From Kitasatospora phosalacinea (GTDB lineage Bacteria; Actinomycetota; Actinomycetes; Streptomycetales; Streptomycetaceae): a DNA stretch of 32,667 nucleotides. How positions within the stretch are numbered: the first letter of the stretch is position 1; the number at the start of each line of letters is the position of its first letter. The translations under genes and the position numbers were made by a program. The stretch is from the NCBI RefSeq assembly GCF_000716545.1, contig NZ_JNWZ01000079.1:1-32667 (forward strand), written 5' to 3'. Below, piece after piece: positions 23,478 through 32,100 of this stretch. Under the pieces are notes generated by a model. It was not told where the DNA came from. It saw nothing but the letters and a program-made list of their open reading frames with translations, and did no database searches.

Positions 23478-26400
23478 ATGACCGACCCGACGAACCCGAC
23501 GAACCCGACGGACGCGACGAACCCGGCCGACCCGCCGATCGCCGTGGTGGGCCTGGGCGCGCTCCTCCCCGGCGCCGTGGACGTCCCCTCCTTCTGGACG
23601 TCCGTGCTGGCCCGCACCGACCTGATCACCGACGTGCCCGAGGACCGCTGGCGGCTCGCCGACCACCACGACCCCGACCCGAAGGCCCCCGACCGGACCT
23701 ACGCGCGACGCGGCGCCTTCCTGCCGGACGTCGACTTCGACCCGCTGCAGTGGGGCATCCCGCCGCACGCCCTGAGCGCCATCGACACCACCCAGCTGCT
23801 CGCCCTGCTGGTCGCCGACCAGACCTTCGCCGACCACGGCCGCGACAAGCTCACCGACGCCGTCCGGGAACGCACCGCCGTACTGCTGGGCTGCGGCTCC
23901 CTGGAGCTGATGAACCACATGGCGGGCCGGATGCAGCGCCCGCTGTGGGAGCACGCCCTGCGCGCGGCCGGCCTCGACGAACCGACCGTCGCCCGGGCGT
24001 GCGAGGCCATCTCCGCGCAGTACGTCCCCTGGCAGGAGGACACCTTCCCCGGCCTGCTCAGCAACGTGGTGGCCGGCCGCATCGCCAACCGCTTCGACCT
24101 GCACGGCACCAACATGACGGTGGACGCCGCCTGCGCCAGCTCGCTCGCCGCGCTGAACGCCGCCGTCGGCGAACTCCACACCGGCCGGGCCGACCTGGTG
24201 CTCACCGGCGGGGTCGACACCATGAACGACCCGACGATGTTCCTCTGCTTCTCGAAGACGCCGGCCCTGTCCCGCACCAGCGACTGCCGCCCGTTCGCCG
24301 CCGACGGCGACGGCACCGTGCTCGGCGAGGGCCTGGCGATGCTGCTCCTCAAGCGGCTCGCCGACGCCGAACGCGACGGCGACCGGATCTACGCCCTGGT
24401 CCGCGGCGTCGGCAGCGCCTCCGACGGCCGCGGCTCCGCGATCTACGCCCCCCGCGCCGAGGGCCAGACCAGGGCCCTGCGCCGGGCCTACGAACGGGCC
24501 GGCTACGGACCGGACACCGTCGAGCTGGTCGAGGCCCACGGCACCGGCACCAGGGCCGGCGACGCCGTCGAGTACGGCGCCCTGCGCGAGGTGTTCGAGG
24601 CGTCCGGCCGCACCGACCGGCAGTGGTGCGCCCTCGGCTCGGTGAAGTCGCAGCTCGGGCACACCAAGTACGCGGCCGGCGCGGTCAGCCTGGTCAAGAC
24701 CGTGATGGCGCTGCACCACCGGGTGCTGCCGCCCACCCTGAAGGCCGACACCGCCAACCCGGCCCTCGACCTGGCCGCCTCACCGTTCCACCTCAACACC
24801 GAGCCCCGGCCGTGGGTCGCCCGCACCGGTCGCCCGCGCCGCGCCGCGGTCTCCGGATTCGGCTTCGGCGGCAGCAACTTCCACGTGACGCTGGAGGAGT
24901 ACGGCCCCGAAGCCGCCGACCGCCGACTGCCCCACCGGCTCGCCCTGTACAGCGCGCCCACCGGGCACGACCTGGCGCGCGTCCTCCGCGCGGGCGGAGC
25001 ACCGGCCTTCGACCCCGCGCACCCCGCCCGGCTCGCCCTCGTCCACGACGGCCACCCCGAACCGCAGCTGCGCGCCGCCGCCGAACGGATCGCCGCCGCC
25101 CCCGAGACGCCCTTCGCCCTCCCCGGAGGCTGCCGGTACGCGTACGGGCCGGCCGAGCCCGGCCGGATCGCCTTCCTGTTCCCCGGGCAGGGCGCCCAGT
25201 ACCCCGGCATGGGCGCCGACCTGGCCTGCTGGTTCCCCGCCGCCCGCCACCCGTGGGACCTGGCCGCCGGCCTGCCGCTCGGGGACGCCCCCCTGCACAC
25301 CGTCGCGTTCCCGCCCGGTCCCGTGGACGAAGCGCGCCGCGCCCGGCTCGACGCCACCGAGTGGGCCCAGCCCGCGCTGGCCGCCCACAGCCTGTCGCTG
25401 CTCGCCGTCCTGGACGGGCTCGGCCTGCGCGCCGACTGCTACGCCGGCCACAGCTTCGGCGAACTGGTGGCCCTGCACGCCGCCGGCGCGTACGGCGCCG
25501 CGGACCTGCTGCGGCTGGCCCGGCGGCGCGGCGAGCTGATGCGCGACGCGGCCGGGTCGCCCGCCGGAATGATCGCGGTGCGGGCCGGCCGGGACGAGGC
25601 CGCCGCCGTGCTCGCCGAAGCCGGCGCCGGCGTGTGGCTGGTCAACGACAACGCGCCCGAACAGGTGGTCGTCGCGGGCGGGACCGCCCCGCTGGAACGC
25701 GCCGCCGACCTGTTCGCCCGCCGCGGCCGCACGGTCACCCGGCTGCGGGTCTCCACCGCCTTCCACAGCCCGCTGGTCGCCCCGGCCGCCGACGGGCTGC
25801 GCGCCGCCCTGCACGCGACCGTCACCGCCGCGCCCGCCCGCCCGGTCTACGGCAACACCCACGCGGCGCCCTACCCCGCCGACGCCGCGGCGACCGCCGA
25901 GCTCGCCGCCCGGCACTTGGCCTCGCCCGTGCGGTTCCGCGAGATGGTCGCCGCCATGCGCGCCGACGGCGTCCGCACCTTCGTCGAGGTCGGCGCGGGC
26001 GGACGGCTGTCCGGCCTGGTCCGGGCGGTCTGCCCGGACGTCGAGGCCGTCCCGCTCGACCGGCCCGCCGTGCCCGGCGTCCGCGCCCTGCTCGACGGCC
26101 TGGCCCGCCTGGCCCTCCTCGGAGTGCCCTTCCACGCCGGAGCCCTGGCCGGGCCGCCGCCCGCCGCAACCCGACCCCCTCAGGAGACCACCGTGCGGAT
26201 CAACGGCAGGAACCACGGCCAGCCCTACCCGACGGCCCTCTCACCAGCGCTCCCGGTGGCGCCGGTCGAGCCGGTCGAGCCGGTGGCGTCGGCAGCGGCA
26301 ACGGTGCCGGTGCCGGTGGCGGCGGTGCCCGCGGCCGACACGCAGGGCGTCGGGCCGGTGCCGGGATGGGGGGCCGGGGCACCCGTCGCGGAGGCCGAAC

Positions 26401-29168
26401 TGCTGCGCACCGTCGAGGAGCTGCAGCGGCAGACCGCCGAAGCGCACACCGCGTTCCACCAGCAGATGGCGGCGGCGCACGCCGAGTTCCTGCGGACGGC
26501 GGAGACCTCCCTGGCCGCCCTGCTGGGCATGCCGGCCGTGACCGCCCCGCCGGCGGCCGCCGCGCCGCTGCCCCTCGACCCGCCCGCGTTCACCACTCCC
26601 GCGTCCATCGCTCCCGCGTTCACCGCTCCCGCGTTCACCGCTCCCGAGACACCGGCCGCCGCCGTCCAGGAGGCGCCGGCCGCCCCGGTCGCGCCCGTGG
26701 TCGCTGAGCTTCCGCCGGCGGGGTCGGGCGGTGGCACCGCGCTCGACGTGGTGCGGGACGCGGTGGCCGAGCGGACCGGCTTCCCGGCCGAGGTGATCCG
26801 GCCCGGGATGGAGTTGGAGACCGACCTGGGGATCGATTCGATCAAGCGGGTGGAGATCCTGGCCGCGATCGGCGAGCGCCTCGGAGCCATGCCCGGCGAC
26901 ACCCCGGGGTACCGGCTGCGCACGATCGAGGACGTGGTCCGGGCGTACGACCCGCCGGCCGGGGAGCCCGCCGGACCGACTGCCCCCGTCGCCGGGCCGG
27001 TGGCCCCCGCCGAGCCCGCCGGACGGGACGGGCTGACCCGCAGCCGGTTGCTGGCCGAGCCGGTGCCGGCGCCCGGGCTGAGCGTGGACGGGCTGCGGGA
27101 CGGCCCGGTCGCGGTGGTGGGGGACAGCCCGGCCACCGGGCGGGCGCTGGTCGCGGCGCTGGCCGCCGCCGGGGTGCGGGCGGTGCACGGCGGGCGGATC
27201 CCGGCGGACGCGGTCGGCGTGGTGCTGCTCGGCCTGGAGCAGCCGGGAACCCCCGAGGCGGCGGTGGACCTGTCGGTGTCCGCGCTGGCCACCGCCCGCG
27301 AACTGGCCGGCCCGCACGCCCGGCTGTTCGTGACCGTCCAGGACACCGGTGGCGACTTCGGTCTGACCGGGGCCGCCCCCGAACGGGCACTGACCGGCCA
27401 ACTGGCCGCTCTGGTCCGCACGGTGGCCCACGAGTGGCCGCAGATCGCGGTGAAGGCCGTGGACGTGGACGCGGCCGGCCGGGAGCCCGCCGAGGTCGCC
27501 GACCGGATCGCGGCGGAACTGCTGCACGGCGGCAGCCACCCGGAGGTCGGGCTGCGGGGCGACGGGGCCCGCCTGGTGCTCAGGGTCGCCCCCGCCGAAC
27601 GCGAACCCGTCCCGCCCCGGCTGGGCCCGGACTCCTTCCTCGTCGTCACCGGCGGCGCGCGGGGCGTGACCGCCGCCGCCGTGCGGGCCCTGGCCGAGGA
27701 GTACCGGCCGCGGATCCTGCTCCTGGGCCGGACCGTCCTGGCGGACGAACCCGCCGGGCTGCCCGCCGCCGCCGACCGCGCCGCGCTGGTCCGGGCCCTC
27801 GCCGAGCGCGGCGACCCCGACCCGATCGGCCGGGCCGCCCGGGTGCTGGCGGCGCGCGAGGTGCGGGCCACCCTGGAGGCCGTCCGGGCGGCCGGGGCGC
27901 AGGTGCGGTACGCCGACGTCGACGTCCGCGACGCGTCCGCCGTCGCCGCCGAGGTGGCGCGGGCCCGGACCGCCTGGGGGCCGGTGACGGCCGTGCTGCA
28001 CGGCGCCGGGGTCCTGGCGGACGCGAAGATCTCCGACAAGACGGAGGCCCAGATCCGGGCGGTGGCGGGCCCGAAGGTCCTGGGGCTGGCCGCGCTGCTC
28101 GCGGCCTGCGCCGACGACCCGCTGGACGTGGTGCTGGCCTTCTCGTCGGCGGCCGGGGTGTTCGGCAACGCGGGCCAGAGCGACTACGCCATGGCGAACA
28201 CCGTGGTCGACCACCTGCTGGGCGCCGAACAGGCCCGGCGGCCCGGCGCGCTGGTCCGCTCGGTGGCGTGGGGACCGTGGGCCGGCGGCATGGTCACCCC
28301 CGAGCTCGCCGAGCGGTTCGGCCGGGCCGGCATCGACACCATCGCGCTGTCGACCGGCGCCCGGGCGGTCGTCCAGGAGGTCCGCTCCGCCGGACCGGTC
28401 GGCGTGGTGCTGGAAGCCGGCCGGGGCCTCGGCGCCACCGTCGACCGGACCTGGGCGGCCCTCGTCCAGGTGGACTCCGCCCACCAGCCGCACCTGCTCG
28501 ACCACGCCGTGGGCGGTCGCCCGGTGCTCCCGCTGGCGCTGGCCGCGGAATGGCTGCTCCGGGCCACCGGGGCGGACGCCCTCGCCGGGCTGCGGGTGCT
28601 CAGGGCGCTGCCGCTGCCCGACCTGGAGGGCCGCGGGCACGTCGTCCGCGTCGTCGCCACCGAGGACGGCGTGGAACTGCGCTGCGGCGACGGCATCCAC
28701 GTCCGCGCGGGTGCGGCGGACACCGCCGCGCCCGGCCACTGGACGGAGCCCGGGGGCGTCGCCACGCCGCTGCGCTACGACGGCCGGCCGCTGTTCCACG
28801 GCCCGATGTTCCGGGCCCTGGACGGCGCCGCCACCGTCACCGCGGACGGCGCGGCCGCGACGGTGCGGGGCCTGCGCGAACTCGGCTGGCCCGGCCGGCA
28901 CTGGCGCACCGACCCCGCCGCCCTGGACGGCTGCCTCCAGCTGGCCCTGCTGTGGGCCCGCGAGGTGCTCGGCGAGGACGTCCTGCCGATGGCCGTCGGC
29001 CGCCTGACCGTGCACCGCCCCGGCCCGCTGGACGGCCCCGGCCGCTGCGTGCTGCGCCCCGGCCGGGTCGCCGCCCCGGTCGCCGGATGCGACGTGGCGG
29101 TGCTGGACGCGTCCGGCCGGGTCGTCGCGGAACTGCTCGGGGTCGAACTCGTCGTCCGGCCCAGCTGA
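23478..29168 (+). CDS. PUFA-synthase-like iterative synthase, KS-AT-ACP-KR-DH (Pfa2/PfaA-like)
   Basis: This 1896-residue protein builds a polyketide or fatty chain on its own ACP. KS (about 18-460): Cys219 in DAACASS, EAHGTGT and GSVKSQLGHTK. AT (about 570-890): FLFPGQGAQYPGMG, Ser659 in GHSFGEL and AFHS. An Ala/Pro linker holds a helix at about 975-1015 with AHAEFLRTAE. One ACP: Ser1121 in LGIDSIKRVEIL, the wording typical of PUFA-synthase ACPs. KR: TGGARGVT near 1391 and Tyr1570 in QSDYAMAN. The C-terminal hot-dog dehydratase has His1676 in DHAVGGRPVLP and Asp1817 in LDGCLQLALLW. Order and KS signature (DVDFDPLQWGIPP, IDTTQLLALLVA) match PfaA/Pfa2, though PUFA synthases usually have several ACPs. 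No PPTase or thioesterase is present. The N-terminus has a TNP-type tripeptide repeat. Confidence 0.93.
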   Translation: MTDPTNPTNPTDATNPADPPIAVVGLGALLPGAVDVPSFWTSVLARTDLITDVPEDRWRLADHHDPDPKAPDRTYARRGAFLPDVDFDPLQWGIPPHALSAIDTTQLLALLVADQTFADHGRDKLTDAVRERTAVLLGCGSLELMNHMAGRMQRPLWEHALRAAGLDEPTVARACEAISAQYVPWQEDTFPGLLSNVVAGRIANRFDLHGTNMTVDAACASSLAALNAAVGELHTGRADLVLTGGVDTMNDPTMFLCFSKTPALSRTSDCRPFAADGDGTVLGEGLAMLLLKRLADAERDGDRIYALVRGVGSASDGRGSAIYAPRAEGQTRALRRAYERAGYGPDTVELVEAHGTGTRAGDAVEYGALREVFEASGRTDRQWCALGSVKSQLGHTKYAAGAVSLVKTVMALHHRVLPPTLKADTANPALDLAASPFHLNTEPRPWVARTGRPRRAAVSGFGFGGSNFHVTLEEYGPEAADRRLPHRLALYSAPTGHDLARVLRAGGAPAFDPAHPARLALVHDGHPEPQLRAAAERIAAAPETPFALPGGCRYAYGPAEPGRIAFLFPGQGAQYPGMGADLACWFPAARHPWDLAAGLPLGDAPLHTVAFPPGPVDEARRARLDATEWAQPALAAHSLSLLAVLDGLGLRADCYAGHSFGELVALHAAGAYGAADLLRLARRRGELMRDAAGSPAGMIAVRAGRDEAAAVLAEAGAGVWLVNDNAPEQVVVAGGTAPLERAADLFARRGRTVTRLRVSTAFHSPLVAPAADGLRAALHATVTAAPARPVYGNTHAAPYPADAAATAELAARHLASPVRFREMVAAMRADGVRTFVEVGAGGRLSGLVRAVCPDVEAVPLDRPAVPGVRALLDGLARLALLGVPFHAGALAGPPPAATRPPQETTVRINGRNHGQPYPTALSPALPVAPVEPVEPVASAAATVPVPVAAVPAADTQGVGPVPGWGAGAPVAEAELLRTVEELQRQTAEAHTAFHQQMAAAHAEFLRTAETSLAALLGMPAVTAPPAAAAPLPLDPPAFTTPASIAPAFTAPAFTAPETPAAAVQEAPAAPVAPVVAELPPAGSGGGTALDVVRDAVAERTGFPAEVIRPGMELETDLGIDSIKRVEILAAIGERLGAMPGDTPGYRLRTIEDVVRAYDPPAGEPAGPTAPVAGPVAPAEPAGRDGLTRSRLLAEPVPAPGLSVDGLRDGPVAVVGDSPATGRALVAALAAAGVRAVHGGRIPADAVGVVLLGLEQPGTPEAAVDLSVSALATARELAGPHARLFVTVQDTGGDFGLTGAAPERALTGQLAALVRTVAHEWPQIAVKAVDVDAAGREPAEVADRIAAELLHGGSHPEVGLRGDGARLVLRVAPAEREPVPPRLGPDSFLVVTGGARGVTAAAVRALAEEYRPRILLLGRTVLADEPAGLPAAADRAALVRALAERGDPDPIGRAARVLAAREVRATLEAVRAAGAQVRYADVDVRDASAVAAEVARARTAWGPVTAVLHGAGVLADAKISDKTEAQIRAVAGPKVLGLAALLAACADDPLDVVLAFSSAAGVFGNAGQSDYAMANTVVDHLLGAEQARRPGALVRSVAWGPWAGGMVTPELAERFGRAGIDTIALSTGARAVVQEVRSAGPVGVVLEAGRGLGATVDRTWAALVQVDSAHQPHLLDHAVGGRPVLPLALAAEWLLRATGADALAGLRVLRALPLPDLEGRGHVVRVVATEDGVELRCGDGIHVRAGAADTAAPGHWTEPGGVATPLRYDGRPLFHGPMFRALDGAATVTADGAAATVRGLRELGWPGRHWRTDPAALDGCLQLALLWAREVLGEDVLPMAVGRLTVHRPGPLDGPGRCVLRPGRVAAPVAGCDVAVLDASGRVVAELLGVELVVRPS

Positions 29169-29197
29169 CCACGCGCACGAGAGGAAGGAGGGAATCC

Positions 29198-32100
29198 ATG
29201 ACCGCGTCGAGCGCGGCCCCCGTCGCGATCGTCGGGCACGCCTGCCTGCTGCCGGGCGCCGCCGACCCGGCCGCCCTGTGGGACCTGGTGCTCGCCGGCC
29301 GCAGCGCCATCGGCCCCGTCCGGGAGCGGCGCTGGCGGCTGGCCGGCGCCGAGGATCCCGCGTCCGTGCAGAGCGCGCCGGGGCCCCGGGTGGCCGGACA
29401 CGTCGACCACGCCGTCCCCGGCGGCGGGTCCGACCCGCTGACCGACTGGGCGCGGTACGTGGTCGAGCAGGCCCTGCACGAGGCGGGCCTCGACGGCCCG
29501 CACCCGGCCGGCGGCCTGGTCCTCGGCACCCTCGCCTACCCGACCGAGACCGCGCAGCGCCTGCTCGAACGCCGCTGGGCCACCGGCGGGACGGACCGCG
29601 ACGACCGCGACGACCTGCGGTTCGCCACCCGTCCGGCGGCGGTCACCGCCCGGCGGTGCGGCCTCGGACTCGGCGGGTTCGCGCTGGACAGCGCCTGCGC
29701 GTCCGGGCTGGTCGCCGTCAAGCTCGCCGCCGACCGGCTCCGCGACGGCAGCGCCGACCTGATGGTCGCCGCCGCCGTCAACCGGGCCGACAACCTGCTG
29801 GTGCACAACGCGTTCCACGCGCTGTCGGCGCTCAGCCCGACCGGTGCCAGCCGGCCGATGGACCGGTCCGCCGACGGCCTGGTCCCGGCCGAGGGCGCCG
29901 CGGCCGTCGCACTGATGCGGCTCCCGGACGCGCTCCGGCGCGGAGTCCCGGTGCTGGCCGTGGTCCGCGGCATCGGCCTGTCCAACGACGGCCGCAGCGG
30001 CGGGCCGCTCGCCCCCTCCGAAACCGGACAGCTGCGCGCCATGCGGGCCGCCTACGCGCAGGCCGGCGTCGCGCCGGAGACCGTCTCCCTGCTGGAGTGC
30101 CACGCGACCGGCACGCCCGTCGGCGACCTGGTCGAGGCCCGCAGCGCGGCCCGGCTGTTCGCCGACGCCGCGGACCTGCCGCTCGGATCGGTGAAGTCCA
30201 ACCTCGGCCACCCGCTGGCGGTCGGCGGACTGGCCGGCCTGGTCAAGGTGGTCGGGGCGCTGCGGGCCGGGACCAGGCCGCCGACCCTCGGCGTGGAGCG
30301 CCCGCTGGCCGTGCTGGACGGCACCCCGCTGCGCCCGCTCACGGCCGCCGAGGAGTGGCACGGGCTGCGGCGCGCCGCCGTGAGCGCGTTCGGCTTCGGC
30401 GGTTCCAACGCGCACCTGGTGGTGGACGCCTGGACGGGCGATCCGGCCACCGGACCCGCCGCCCCGGCGCCCGTCCCGGCGCCGCACCCGGAGCGGGGAG
30501 CGCGGCGGGCGGCGGAGCCGGAGCCGATCGTGGTGGTCGGCCGGGGGGCCTGCCGCGGGGACGCCGCCGAACTGGAGCTCACGGGCCTCGGCACCGCCCC
30601 GCGCGACCTGGAGCGGGCCGCCACCGGGCAGTTGCGGGTGCTGGCCGCGGCCCGGGCGGCCCTGCGCGGCCTGGACCTGCCCGCCGACCGGACCCTCGTC
30701 GTGGTGGCCGGCCGCGACGACACCGAAGTGGCGCGGTACGGCCTGCGCTGGCGGCGGCCCGGCGCGCTCGGCCCCGACGTGCCCGAGGACGTGCGCGACC
30801 TCGCCCGGGAGGCCAGCGCCCCGCCGTTCGACCTGGCCGCCGTCCTCGGCACCATGCCGAACATGTCGGCCCACCGGGTCAACGGCGCGGCCGACCTGCG
30901 CGGCCCCGGCCTGGTGGTCTACGCCGACGGCGAGAGCGGCCGGGTCGCCGTCGACCTGGCCCGGCGCGCGCTGCGCGACGGCGAGGCGGACGCCGCCGTG
31001 GTCGCGGACGCCGAGGGGGCCGCCGTGGTGCTCCGCCGTGCGTCCGACGCCGGGGCCGACGGCAGCCACCCGGCCCCCGTGCCCGACGGCGCGGGACCGG
31101 CCGAACTGGTCGGCCCGCTGACCGGCACCCCGGTCGAGGTGTACACCGGCGGCGACCGGGCGGCCGTCCGCGCGGCACTGGCCGCCGGACGGGCCCGGCC
31201 GCCCGCCGACGCGGCCGGGACGGCCGCCGCCCGGCTGGTCCTGGTCGGAGCCGACCGGGCCGCGGCCGCCGCCTGGCTGGCCGGCGAGGGACGGCGCCCC
31301 GCGGGAGCCGCCTACCGGGACGAACCGCTGACCGGTGAGACCGGGTTCGTCTTCACCAACGGCTCCGCCGCCTACCCCGGGATGGGCGCCGAACTGCTCG
31401 CCGCGGTGCCGGCCGCCGGTCCGGCCCCGGCGCCGGCGGACGACGTCCTCGGACGGATCCACGGCGTCACCGCACTGGCCTCCGCGCACGTCCGGATCAC
31501 CCGCGACCTGCTCGGCCTGCGGCCCGCCGCCGCGCTCGGCTACTCCTCCGGCGAGGTGAGCGCGCTGGCCGCGCTCGGCGTCTGGGCGGACCCCGGGGCG
31601 CTGGTCGCGCGGTCCCGGGCCGCGGCGCTCTTCCGGGACGGCCTCACCGGGCCGCACCGCGTCCTCGGCGCGGCCTGGGGCGGCGCCGGGCGGTGGAAGG
31701 CCTGCCTCGTCCCGGCCGACGCCGACGACGTGCGCGGCGCGCTGGAGCCCCGGGCGCACCTGATGGCCCGCAACGCGCCGGGGGTGAGCGTCATCGGCGG
31801 CGACCCGCAGGCCGTCGAGCGGACGGTGGCGCGACTCGGCGTCACCGGCGTGCCGCTGGACTACGACATCGCCGCCCACGTGCCCGAACTGGAGTCCGTG
31901 CGCGGAGAGCTGGAGGACGTCCACACGCTGCCCACCGTGCCGGTGCCCGGTGTCCGGTTCTACCGGTGCACCGACGGCGGCAGCACCCTCTCGCCCGACA
32001 GCGCGGCCGCCGCGCGGGCCGTGGCGGGCCAGGCCGTCGGCAGCCTGGACTGGATCCGCACGGTGCGGAACGCGTGGGACGACGGCGTCCGGATCTTCGT

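Noticed and set aside
26584..26650. CRISPR-like or satellite repeat
   Set aside because: The near-repeats around TTCACCGCTCCCGCG encode the Ala/Pro linker of the synthase in frame and have no spacers.
23478..29168. Enediyne PKS (PKSE) instead of a PUFA-like synthase
   Set aside because: PKSE has a similar KS-AT-ACP-KR-DH order and length but ends in a PPTase domain, which is absent here. The PfaD gene, the KS-CLF-AT partner and the DSIKRVEIL ACP motif fit the Pfa family better.
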